From the NCBI GenBank assembly GCA_028532985.1, contig JANCIK010000011.1, positions 62,001 to 126,000 on the forward strand: a stretch of 64,000 nucleotides of DNA. Reading direction: 5' to 3'. Shown piece after piece: positions 35,801 through 46,672 of this stretch (position 1 is the stretch's first letter; the number at the start of each line of letters is the position of its first letter). The translations under genes were made by a program, and so were the position numbers. The stretch is from Stropharia rugosoannulata (Eukaryota > Basidiomycota > Agaricomycetes > Agaricales > Strophariaceae). Under the pieces are notes generated by a model. The model worked only from the letters and a program-made list of their open reading frames with translations, was not told the origin of the DNA and did no database searches.

Positions 35801-36420
35801 CATGAGGTCCCTACTGTATTAAATTAAACATAGTCCCGCTTATGTACTGTAGATGAGACAAGTCATCTGTACTGTAGTAAGCAACGTTCAGCCTTTGTAC
35901 GGAGGGAATGACTCACGAGACTTGCTGTACAGGCCGCAACTGTGGACTGTCTACTGTAGAGGTAACATGGGAAGTCTACTGTACTACCGACCAAACTGTG
36001 TACAGTACCTTCTCTCGAGGGCATCCGGTCGCGATTGTTTCGGTGCGTGCAGGCGCAGGCAATTTACCTATGACCCTTCACTTCCATAGGGGAGCATGCT
36101 GTTGAGCATAGGTGTATGCAGTTCCCAGCGTCGATACACAAGCCTTAAGCATGTTTGTTTTCCGAGTATTTCCCATGGTCCAGCCCATTGCGTGATACAC
36201 GTCCATAAAATTTGAGCCAGGGCATGGTATACACTGGCACTGTAGTAACTCATGCACATTGAGCGCGTACAGCAGCCAAGACTCAGTAGTGCCACTGTAC
36301 TGCAAAATATGTGACTATACTACAGCAGAGCGATTCACCATTGCAACACCATCGCATTGATGACTACAGTACAGTGTTCGTAGTGATAACTTAAGACCAT
36401 AAGATTATACTTTAAGCACG
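32860..36420 (-). repeat. Right subterminal repeat block of giant element
   Basis: About 3.5 kb dense in TACTGTAG, GTACTGTA and TACTGTAT. Read on the minus strand it is collinear with the left block, including the segment running from the CACAAACC box to the AATAAATT box and the approximately 20-bp CCCACGGG-type array at about 34,118-34,220. No credible gene. Confidence 0.75.
34262..36212 (-). repeat. Direct duplication of about 310-330 bp within right block
   Basis: 34,262-34,590 and 35,905-36,212 are near-identical by eye, sharing GACTCA[TC]GAGAC, CTCGAGGGCATCCGGTCGCG and CCATGGTC boxes. The rest of the interval between the two copies is related repeat sequence. Confidence 0.75.
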
Positions 36421-36480
36421 TGGGGTGTAAAATTGCATATTGCAGGGTGTACATATAACGTAGTGCGGTGTGTGTTATGT
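36421..36480 (-). repeat. Right terminal inverted repeat of giant element
   Basis: On the minus strand it reads ACATAACACACACCGCA...ACACCCTGCA...TACACCCC, matching 4993-5050. Confidence 0.7.
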
Positions 36481-37042
36481 CGGCATGGTAGGCTTCCCCT
36501 GCCCTTCTCTGAGATATATCCGTCAGTTATGACCTCCTATTATCTTTCCTTACTTTGTAGTACATCTCCGATAGCTCCAAGAATACGCCCATAAATCTCC
36601 GGAATAACGAAACAACTGTAGAGCAAAAGAAGTGTGCTGGGGATAGCAAGACCTATCTCGTCCGCATTGTTTGCATTCTCTTAAGCTGAGTGCGCAAAAC
36701 TAAAGAAGCCCATTCTCTCCGTCTGAATTAACCCAAGCGGCACCGTGAATGGGAGATGGTTGGGGGAAGGGTCCGCGGTGGGCAACGTTTTATAGGTAGG
36801 AGCGCTCTGCGGAGAGGAATCTTCAGTGCCGGTGAGCAGCAGCATATGGACAAGGCAAGTTGTGCATGGGAACGGCTAATCCCGGCGCCCATTAATAGTT
36901 CCAGAGGTCCATTTCGGTTCAGTTGGCTGTGCTTGTCAAAGGCATGAGGTTGCCTTGCGCTCGTTCTTTCCCTCCTTTCCCTTTCCTCACTCTCCCCTTG
37001 ACCTCCTCCATCTTGGCAATCCGTCGCTGCTCTCTTATAATA

Positions 37043-38501
37043 ATGGACATCATTGGCAGAGTTTTCGCCGTCCGCCTACGGCTCCTGTTTATCCGCCGTG
37101 ATCGAGATGGTCCACCAAGCCACTCCGTCCCTGCAGGCATCTCGTCTATGCACAAGCTCATACTCCCCTCTGCGACTGGGGTCAGTGTTGACCACACCGG
37201 TCATCCTTCGACCTTGACTCCCCAGAACGGCTCTTCCTTGCATGAAGCTGTGCATCAGGGTCTCATCCTCCTCTCCCCAATTGCGACCGGGATTCCCGTA
37301 GTTGGCACTGTATTGAACGGGTGCATCACCACCTTACTGGCCGTGTGGAATGGGATCGATGTGAGTCGGCGCACGCTTTAAGAATGCCAGTGGTTTGTGA
37401 ACGAGAATATTTGCAGAAAAAGAATCAGAATAAGAAGATGGCAGCACGCCTGACAAAAAATCTATATGATTTACAAATCACCATGTCAGCTATGGGAAAT
37501 GCTACAGCTTCCGTACAACATCGCGTTGAATTGGCTCTGTAGGTGGCGCCATCTGAGATATGCACTCATACACAACTAATTTTGGGATGTACTTCAGTAA
37601 GCTAGACGCGATTTCAGATCGGCTGAAACAACTACCTGTCGGCTCCTTTCTTTATAATGCGAGAACTGCAGAAGCCATTCTTGATTTCACTACAGAGATG
37701 AACAACCATCTTTTGCAGTATATGGTCAGTCAGCTACCTTACAATTTCGGCTATGTGTCATTGACAAACATCATTCCGAGGCCCTCTCATGCACCAGAAC
37801 GGACCACAATGTGGACAGGATACTGGAAATTGTTTCAGGACAGTTGCCTGGTTCTGTGCAACTGGGAATGGTCTTTGTAATGGATGCAACCGGTCGTGAA
37901 TTTAAGATATTGATTGACCAATGCCGATCGCGTAAGGTCAGTTGCGTTCATTGGACCTCAATCGTTCATCGAAGATAGTCTGATGTGTATTCCGTAGCAA
38001 TTCATGAGTGCACTTGAGTGCTACTTTGGAGACAACAAAAAGGATAGAGTCTTGCGTCACTTTATGGATCGAGGCGCGTATGATCTGTATATCGAAGCTG
38101 AATCAGGAATCACCCGAATGGATGGATGGTCTGGAATCTGCAGGGGAACAAGAGTTGTCATGAGCGCCATCTTGGAATCATACAAAGATTTCAGAGAATA
38201 CGAGTGTCCACGATGCAAGGCATGGAATTTGAGTAAGGAAGATAACAATGGTTGGATTGATTGGTAAATATATGCATATATTCTCTGATGATATTGCTAA
38301 GTAACAAGTGACAGTTTTAACTGTCCAGGGCGCTTTCAGATTACTGATGCCGACAGAGAGGAGACTGAAAAAAGGATAACGTCTGAACAAAATGCAAAAA
38401 AGTCTATGACTCCGTCAGGTGATGGTTATTGTCCACCCCTGGATCTTATCATCAACTTCCACCTGAAGCAACAGGCATGTACAATGAATCTGAGAACTTG
38501 A
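37043..38501 (+). CDS. Ubiquitin-like-domain (ULD-type) protein with zinc ribbon, 391 aa
   Basis: Six exons: 37043-37360, 37417-37538, 37598-37724, 37781-37936, 37998-38263 and 38315-38501 (1,176 nt). The start is uncertain (37043 or 37148). The N-terminal part with L-L-S-P-I-A-T-G-I-P-V-V-G-T-V-L-N-G resembles the hydrophobic helical N-domain of basidiomycete NLR-like proteins. The C-terminal half has the fungal ubiquitin-like fold signature: D-A-T-G-R-E-F, F-M-D-R-G-A-Y-D-L-Y-I and W-S-G-I-C-R-G-T. It ends in a zinc ribbon C-P-R-C...C-F-N-C-P-G-R-F-Q-I that only appears with the acceptor at 38314. Likely intracellular; partner unknown. An alternative GC donor at 38476 could splice the C terminus into the adjacent 72-bp repeat. 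Confidence 0.7.
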
Positions 38502-41500
38502 TTAAGTGGCTTATAAATGTGGGACTCTTTAACTTTTCAGGATGTATGTGCCCCGTTTCCTGATCTCTCGATCGCATCACTCACCTTTCCGTGGCCCTGT
38601 TCTGCTCTCAGGATGTATGTGATCCCATCTCTGCATTCGTTAAAGCCATCACTCACCTTTCCGTGGCCATGTCCCACTCTTAGCGGGTACGTGATCCCAT
38701 CTCTGCATTTGTTAAAGCCATCACTGACCATTCTGTGGCCATGTCCCACTCTCAGGCTGTATGTAATCCAATCTCTGCATTTGTTAAACCCATCACTGAC
38801 CATTCTGTGGCCATGTCCCACTCTTAGTGGGTACGTGATCCCATCTCTGCATTTGCTAAAGCCATCACTCACCTTTGCATGGCCCTGTTCTGCTCTCAGC
38901 GTGTATGTGATCCCATTTCTGCATTTGTTAAACCCATCACTGACCATTCTGTGGCCATGTCCCACTCTCAGGCTGTATGTAATCCAATCTCTGCATTTGT
39001 TAAACCCATCACTGACCATTCTGTGGCCATGTCCCACTCTTAGTGGGTATGTAATCCCATCTCTGCATTTGTTAAACCCATCACTGACCATTCTGTGGCC
39101 ATGTCCTGCTCTCAGGAAGTATGTGATCACATCTCTGCATTTGTTAAACCCATCACTGACCATTCTGTGGCCATGTCCTGCTCTCAGGAAGTATGTGATC
39201 ACATCTCTGCATTTGTTAAACCCATCACTGACCATTCTGTGGCCATGTCTCACTCTCAGGCTGTATGTAATCCCATCTCTGCATTTGTGAATCCAACAAC
39301 TGATCATTCTATACCCAGGCCCAGGTTGGCTGGATGTAGTCAAATTTTTTTCAAAACATGTATTTGTTCTCACACACTATGGCCAACAAATCCGTTCTGG
39401 ATGGACGTACATGACTGACATATCCTTTGTTTCTTTTACATTTTTTCACGCAATAGACGTGGAATAAGTATCTGATATATCTCTCAAGTAATTCGTGATC
39501 TTTCTGTATGACTTTCGCAAGATAACACCGAGATATGTCTTCAATGTTTCCACTCCAAATCTGTAGCACTCTTATTGAAACATGTTAGCAGTTTATGCTT
39601 TGAATTCCGGTTGGAACAGTTGCGGATCATGCATAAAACAAACTCAAATTTCATATGTCACAGATTAGAACTTTTCTCCCCATCTAAATCGAGGTAGATA
39701 GTGTACATAGTTTATAACTTTCTATTTCAATTATTCCGCAATGACAACGTGATTAAACTCCCAATCACTTCTGTATTATTGATTCGTCGAAGAAGGTGAA
39801 CATAAACTACAATTATATACCCAGATTATATAGGTAATACATTTCTAATAACTCACTGCTAATCACTTCTGTTTCGAATATATCACTGCAATTATCACTG
39901 TATTCTTTTTATGCAAACGCGTGCAGCTCTTTTTAGATACTGATTATGGCATGTACAAGAAAACCATAATTTTAGACTGAATAAAGATAAACGGGATGGC
40001 TACATTAATTAAAGAAAACAGGAAGACTACTTCACAGATCAGGTCCCTGTGGTTTGTTAGTAGAACTTATGTGAAGCAGGACAATGTACAGCAAGGATGG
40101 TAACATTTTCGATCGCCAGCTGCCTCCTCGAGTTGGGTAATGCATGTTTATGGGCCCCATATTCCACGTTTTCGTTGTCATTGACATGCATCCACCACAA
40201 CTCCACGAGAGCGTGTACGTTGTTGTGATAGACCTAACCAAAATCCGTATAATGGGCATCATTTACTTTTGAAGTTCTTGACTGTACATGATGCATACAC
40301 TGAAAGGAGTTGTGAGGACGTTTATCAGAGTAATGAAGGCACGGCTGACTGGGATGTGTATCGGATTTAGAGTTGAAGTATTTGAAAAAAAAAAAATGCA
40401 CTTACTATGTAACACGATACCATTTTTGCAAACTGAAATCCACCTAGCCTTATTCCAAAGAGACAGCCAGCCGGGATCGTGCGCGCCGCCGAACCCTCCA
40501 AGCTCGAGCCTTCTACGCAACCCCCCGGACAAACAGTCACCCGTTTTCTCCGTGTTTACCCCGAAGAGTTCATGCTTCTTTTGGTCCCATTATCGTCATA
40601 GCAGCTTATCTTATGTATCCACTACTGTCTGTACAGCCGCGGCTCCCCCATCTGTCAGGTGACTGCCTGTCCTGCCATCGGACAGCCCTTGCTGCTCGAT
40701 AGCCGTCTGCTATCCAGCAGAATGCGGCCGCGCATAGCCCTCCCTCACCTTGCCTGTTCGCAGCTCACCCCTCCTGAATATATCCTGCTCTGCACAATGC
40801 CTGTCGCCTCCCGCCATGCACCCCACCTTGCAGCGACCCTCATCGCGCTGTTCTGCTCCGTCGGTGGCTGTGTGCATTGGTCCCACGCCTGATGACCACT
40901 GTGACGCCGCCCCGTCTCTTTCTCCTCCCTTCCTCATTTTTCTGGATATCCATCCCGCCCTGCTGTCCCCCGCCTACGCTTCTGCAACGTCTGCTTCGTC
41001 GACCACTTCCGTTACAAGTTCTCACCCCCAGGCTATGTTGGTCGGCCTGCCTCTATATGTCTGCCTGTCGCGGCCTTCTCCTCTCCCCAGCCCTCCTCCT
41101 GCTTGTCTCGGGCTTCAACCCGGGACCCAATTGCTATCCTGTCTGGACAGAAATTAATCCCTAACAAGGACAAGCCTGGGAACGTGTTGAGCGTGGACCT
41201 TAAGGAAGGCGAGCACAGTAAGCGATAGCACGGACATGGCCCCTAAGGCATACAAAGTTGAGAAGATAAACCCATAAATGTGCGAGCATTGAAGTTATTT
41301 AATTCTGTATATACACCTCTCGCGTCTGGGAGAACAGTGCGTCTGCCAGTTGTAATGGCACCTGCTTTGCACCAGACGAGATCCGGTGAATGGGGCTTCA
41401 GGTATGTTATATGTCTAGATTCATGGAGACAAACTTACCTTATCCTTCACTGCAGCACCCCTACTCACGTCCCCGAAACTTTGCTACCCGTATATGCACT

Positions 41501-41669
41501 GTTTACATGCTAGAGAAGGCATACTTAGTACGGGTCAGCAGGGCTACTTGTTTATTGGTGTATGACCATTCGCCATTCTGCAGGGACTACCAACACTACT
41601 GCGCACACAGGAAGAAAGATCTGTAGAAAAGATGTAAATTAGTTAGTATTTAGTCACAATAAATACAAA
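38502..41669. other. Minisatellite then gene-poor DNA
   Basis: 38,560-39,330 is the 72-bp array. 39,340-40,260 is AT-rich with nothing recognised. 40,450-41,170 is GC/pyrimidine-rich with overlapping frames on both strands and no domain. Confidence 0.4.
38560..39330. repeat. 72-bp minisatellite, open on both strands
   Basis: About ten to eleven copies of a 72-bp unit such as GATCCCATCTCTGCATTTG followed by TTAAA[GC]CCATCACT and GTGGCCATGTCCCACTCT. Because 72 is a multiple of three, long frames of 257 aa (plus) and 278 aa (minus) stay open. They look like repeat by-products. Confidence 0.9.
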
Positions 41670-42119
41670 TTACTTGCCCATATGCTCACATTTCAAACGG
41701 AGAGAAACAGCTTTCAGACTTCGAAGGTATGTTAGCTGGAAGTACCTGTAGTACTTGACTGGCCAAGTGACCTTCTTGTCGTTTAGGTACATGATCAGGT
41801 GTCGCTGCTCTCGACGGCACTCATTGGCCTAATAATTGACGTAAGTTAGCTAGTTGATAGTCATTGTTAATACAAAATACTTACCTACATGAGTACAGAA
41901 GTTGTTGCGGACCTTTATGTATCACCCGTATTACCGTATATAGAGTGCAAGCAATAAAAATTTATCTTCTACTTAAAATTGTGGGATACATGTAGCGACG
42001 TGACCGGCCTAGACACAATCATAGATTCCAGTCCTCTTGCATTGCCCGCAGATGTTACTGATCTTCTTGCCCGGACATATCAAACTGGACTTGTGAGATG
42101 ATCTTCCTCGTTGAAGCAT
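41670..42119 (-). CDS. Small Cys-rich protein, 95 aa, unknown
   Basis: Three exons: 42119-42015, 41912-41889 (24 nt) and 41828-41670 (288 nt in all). The first two carry C-P-G-K-K, I-C-G-Q-C-K-R-T-G-I-Y-D-C and N-N-F-C-T-H, and the third has N-E-C-R-R-E-Q. This spacing would suit a small zinc-binding protein. The last exon is dense in Tyr, Lys and Arg. The donors (GTCTAG and GTAGGT) are weak and the microexon is unusual, so the model is provisional. The continuous frame and non-random residues in exon 3 are the main support. No signal peptide. Confidence 0.4.
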
Positions 42120-44545
42120 TTAATTCCACCTACACAGTGCTTCGTCTTCCAGCGCTCTAATGGTGGTTTCTCCTCCAGGTTCCCAAAAACAGGCGTCAGT
42201 GTGAGGCGTAGAGTAAAGTACTAAAACTCTGATCTTAGCGCTTACCTCCGCCCAAAGCCAAACACATAATCGACATGGTCGTTATTAAAAGCACTGTCCT
42301 CGTCAACAGATTCCAGCCGTTACCCAGCTGCAAATTCACTGCCTCAGCTCTCATCCACAACCCTGCGTCCAGTTCACCAGGTGAACTGGACACAACTTCA
42401 CCCTATACAGCACACGACTCCTTAGCTCGACAACTGGTGGTATACAATTGTTACTCCCATCTGCTCCCCTCCGAATCATCACATATCCGGCTGAAGCACT
42501 ACTTGCAGACTCGCACCGCCGTTGTCAGGAGAGGCACTCTCTGAGATGACGGGTAGGTAGCGCAAGAGCAAGGCATGTACAACGCGGGATGTGCAGGAAG
42601 AGGAGAGCGACTCGGGGTAGACATGGGTGCGGAGATGCGGGTTGGTGGTTATGGTACTGTTAGAGTACGGGTTCAAAATACCAATATATTCCTTTAATTT
42701 CTAAATACACTAATCCTTACCGCTATACCAATATAGAACTTAAGTCGATCACTACGAGATACCTCAGCAGCTGACACAATAGGTAATCCTTTTGTGTCTT
42801 AAGACTTACGTTCTATTGTACAGCTAATTGAACTTAGGTTCACGCAGGTTGAGTATTAAAAGTGGATGCCCCTTGTTCTGAGGGGCCTCCTCCTTATATA
42901 CATTCTTGACAATTTTATCTAGTACATTCTGAAGAGTTCTTTATCTATCTAGGACTATGTAGGTGGATACGGGCGCCTCAAGGCTAATCCCGTCGATACT
43001 TCTTAGCTAAAAATAACTACTGCGTATCTACGCCGTTGAGTCTCTAGCTTAGATACTAATATACATAACAGGTACCCGGATAGGGGACACGACATGCCCA
43101 TGAGGATAGAGGGCGGGCAGGGGACGCACAGAAAACAAGGAGGAAGGGGTAGTCGTAGGTACTGAAAGGCGGGATCATGGACGGAGAGGGATGGACGCGG
43201 GGGGGCAAATTGAGGAGAAGGGGAGAATGTCATAGTTTATGTGACAGGATTCACAAGACTGGACAGACACACCAATAAAACGACTGAAGGTAACGGCCAT
43301 CGCAACACCATCGTCCACGTTGCATGAACAGACTCACTGTACTATAGAAATATTCCCTTTGGCTGTTGCACGCCTTCGCGTCATTGCCTCGGTGCGGACA
43401 TCTGGGGAGGGACGGACAGGGAGAGGGTGCAGGCACGGAGCCAGCCCTCCTACGTGAAGTTAAGCCGCGAAAAGACTCTGTCAGTGTGTGATAAGTTAGA
43501 TGGGGTATGGCTCAAAAGACCAGCTGAGAATACATGCAAGATCATACACGGCCGGACAGGTCGACGAAACCACGCGCTCTACTGTCCAATGTAATAAGAC
43601 GATCTATGCTCAAAGTCGCATAGAGTGCAAGGGAATAGCTAATTATTCCCATCACCCAGAACGTAAGAGTGACGAGCAGAGTGCGAATCGTAGTGGAGAA
43701 CTCTCTTGTTGCTTGTGCGCGTCCCAGTTCGGGTGTGTAAGCGGAGTGGGGGCGAGGCCGGAGTGTACAGTGCCGGGGCGAGGGAGGAGAAGGGCACAAC
43801 CAATGCAGTTTGCGTGTTGGCAGGTATTGACACGCGCGGATGGCCTCACGGCGGGGACTCAGGAGGAACGACATGGGGGACGCCTGCGCAGATGGAGGGA
43901 GGGCAGGGGCCGCGGGCAAACAGAAAGAACTCGGTGAGTACAGGGCAAGTCAGGTGGTCTTGAGTGCGGCGCCTCGCAGGAGCAATTGAGAGGGTGGCAG
44001 ATCCAAATGCAGCGAAGAACCACAGCGCCATTGAATGTCACAGGACAAGTACATAAAGGGAGGGGTCGACGACATGAAACGCAGTACGCGGGATAGACGG
44101 GACTGGCCGTGACGACGTGACTCGCCTCGACGGCACATGACATGACAAGAACATGACCAGTATGTCACCCTTGCGCACCGTCCGGCGCAAGTCTGGCGTC
44201 TGCAATTTCCAGAGTGCGCATACAGTGTTCTCGGAGTCACTCCCCACGGAGTCGATGAGTGCAGAGCTCAACGTAACAGCGTCGTATCAGTATCACTGAT
44301 GCGTTGTATCGGGCCTTGTCTAGGGTCTTTCCTACCTACCCATACCGTAACCCAGAAGTGTCGTCTTGTTTCTGAGTCGACTGGTTAGCATCCCTGTATA
44401 CGGAAAATATGCTTCAAGCCCAGGCATACAAAGACTATGATCAGATATTGTTAAATAATATTGTAAAATAATACAGCTTTCTATCGAGACTAATGTACAC
44501 TCGTATACCGTAAATATTTGTTTCTGACTCGATATATCTCGTCAA
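42120..44545. other. Gene-poor, partly GC-rich DNA with a 25-bp palindrome
   Basis: 42367-42391 is a perfect inverted repeat (GTCCAGTTCACC, centre A, GGTGAACTGGAC). 43,000-44,270 is GC-rich with several overlapping frames on both strands, two segments of which share GAGGGCGGGCAGGGG-like sequence. No protein family recognised. Confidence 0.4.
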
Positions 44546-45814
44546 TTAGACCTTTGTCTCCGCATAGCCAATTGCTCTTGCACTTGCACTACCTGAGAGG
44601 TTTTGTGAGGTCGTCTCCGAGAAGGCTCCCCCATTAAACTCCAAGTCGCTTATGTGTGGTGCTCTACCAGCAACATCTGGATTCCGAGTAGCAAGGGCTA
44701 CTCGGGCAACCATGATCGTTGGGGCAGCTCCCTAATAAGACAAATCAATAAACATATTTGGAGTAGTCACGGGTGTTGAAAAATACACATACTGCGGTTA
44801 TTGAAAACAAAGGGGTTGTAAATTCCTCCAAGTCAGTAATAATAGTTTCGCTGGACATGGAGGCAGGTACAATGCCTTGAATTGTGTAGAAGAGCGAGAC
44901 TAAAGTATAGGCAACTGCTGATTGTACAATGGCGTCTAGAATAGTAAAAAATGTACGCCTCTGCAGATTTGTCTTGGTACCTTGCGATACGGAGTAGATA
45001 CGGTACGCAATAAATGAGGAAGTTAGCAGGGTAGAACCAACGGACATGAATATCGCTGAGGATAGAAGATGGTTAAGGAGAGCCGCAACTTTTGGTGCTG
45101 GTCTGAGGTTGTTTATACAGGCGATGGTTATGGCGGAAAGATTTAATGCTACAGCACATGTAAATAAAAAAGACACTGACACGAATAAAAGGTACTTGCC
45201 TACTTCTGCCAGTATAAATGTCAGGGGCAATGCAATAGAGCGGATAGACTGCCCCCATACATGGTAACAGCGCCAGGTCTGACAACAATAAGCATGTAAT
45301 ACCTGTGAAATAATACATCACATACCAGTAGGCCATCTGCAAGAGTTAAGAGTACGAGGGTACCACAGTCGTTAACCAAAACAGCCCAGCTTATTGCAAG
45401 ATCCTTGTTTATAGTGACAAATACCCCGTCAATTGACATGCCAATTGATGCCAGAAAGGCATGTCGAGTGGTGATCCATTCGGTTGTGGTCAGCACAATG
45501 TTAACAGCAAATAACACTGTGATTGTCGCAAGTATGGTCATGTTTCCCCTTGATACGCCCTTTCTGCTCACTATCTAATATTTGGAATAGAATTCAAGGG
45601 TTTCACAAGGGAGACTTACAATAAATATACATTGTATATACGTAAATCATGGAATACATCCCTATTCAGCAAGTCAGAATTTGTTAATAAAACACGAACA
45701 CCGATTAAACGTACCGAATAATAGCATGTTAAACATTGCAGCATTAAAAGCTGTTGCTACAAGACTGTACTCCATTGAATGTGAGGGAAGTCCGGAACTA
45801 TTGGAGGACGACAT
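44546..45814 (-). CDS. Seven-TM membrane protein of basidiomycete type, 352 aa
   Basis: Six exons: 45814-45715, 45661-45620, 45570-45326, 45278-44793 and 44731-44546, with the small second exon encoding a TM stretch (five coding blocks, 1,059 nt). Hydrophobic segments are spaced as in the large basidiomycete seven-TM families that share L-A-D-G-L-L, W-R-C-Y-H-V-W-G and G-A-A-P-T-I-M-V-A-R. The N terminus is short and extracellular-like with an N-x-S site; the tail is Ser-rich. The ligand and function of these proteins are unknown; receptor-like or transporter-like roles are only suggested by topology. A tandem paralogue lies 0.86 kb upstream. No lesion seen. Confidence 0.75.
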
Positions 45815-46672
45815 ATCGAGAATGAAATGACCTAGTGGGCCTAACATTGAAAACAAATGGGCCCTCTTATGCAATCGGATTTGGAACTATTGTGGGATAG
45901 TGGAGCGTAGTTAATTATGGAAACGAACCTTTCTGGCCTGCTATTGGTTGCAACTAGTTGCTGTTCCCACAAACGTTAAATAAAAATATAGTAAGTTTAT
46001 TTCCGTATGATAGTTATGCACGATATCCCACGGAGGTCATTTCCCAATGAGCCAACTGTCTGCTATAGTACTTAGGTCATGTAAAAAAACACAGACATGA
46101 ACACAGTGGACCAGTAGTACCGTCATCCAGTGGCTGCATAGGAGGAACGTTTCGGATGTGCCCAATAATAATGGAATTTTTGCTCAACAGAGGTAATATT
46201 TTCATCGCCCGACTCTTTAGGCATGGCATTGCTTCGGATGAGAGGCTGTGCTTAATTAATCTGAAACGTTCTCCACCCAGTGAGAACTGGACAGATAACC
46301 ACCTAGAATCATTACTGAGAAGGATGCTTGCATCACAGAGCATAGTAGGTTGGTATAGATTACCTTATACACGAAGCTGATACGCTAATTTAGGCTCTCC
46401 GCAACCTGTTCAATTCGTGGCTAATATGGTTGATCTGTATGAAGCAGATGCTCCAGATTACAAGCTTGCCACAAATAGCTCGTATTATCTATGTATTCTT
46501 AACGCGCTCCCAGTGAGCGATTCCCGCACTCCATTAGGGGAGCGTGTGCCGCGTTCGCTCCGCATATATGCGCTCTGCTCAATGCGAATCATGTAGAAAG
46601 TGTGAGGAGTATTCATAGCGGCGCCCATGCGGGAACTCGGATGTATGTGGTGTCCTAGACGGACTGCATATG
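45815..46672. other. Intergenic between tandem paralogues
   Basis: Promoter region of the downstream paralogue and terminator region of the upstream one. No recognisable coding sequence. Confidence 0.4.

Larger units (their letters stand above)
4993..36480. mobile_element. Candidate giant KDZ-type DNA transposon (about 31.5 kb) with cargo genes
   Basis: The two ends are inverted repeats of about 58 bp: both begin ACATAACACAC and both carry ACACCCTGCA and TACACCCC at matching spacing (left 4993-5050, right 36480-36421 read on the minus strand). Behind each end lie blocks of about 3.5 kb dense in CTACAGTA motifs that are inverted, collinear copies of each other. A KDZ transposase lies against the right block. 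Between the blocks are at least seven multi-exon genes. Seen: inverted ends, inverted blocks and the transposase. Inferred: that they form one mobile unit. No target-site duplication could be identified at the boundaries, so the exact termini are uncertain by a few bases. The copia element at 5324-11236 is a later insertion. Confidence 0.7.

Noticed and set aside
4993..36480. Starship-type element
   Set aside because: No tyrosine-recombinase captain (DUF3435) was seen; the transposase present is KDZ and the ends are inverted repeats.
36555..36695. Hydrophobic exon-like stretch on the minus strand (E-I-G-L-A-I-P-S-T-L-L-L-L) ending in a GTAAGG donor just outside the right end of the giant element
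   Set aside because: Tempting as a host gene cut by the insertion, but no continuation was found on the other side and similarity to any family is too weak.
38517..39373. 257-aa and 278-aa repeat proteins on opposite strands
   Set aside because: Both arise because the 72-bp unit is a multiple of three; no independent start context or domain. Only the splice-extension idea is kept, as a finding.
40263..41164. Possible LINE start (N-P-G-P motif after a hydrophobic stretch)
   Set aside because: One short motif in pyrimidine-rich DNA, with no endonuclease or reverse transcriptase nearby.
43000..44270. GC-rich frames of 60-145 aa on both strands
   Set aside because: No motif, no splice continuity, similar lengths on all frames as expected for GC-rich DNA lacking stops.
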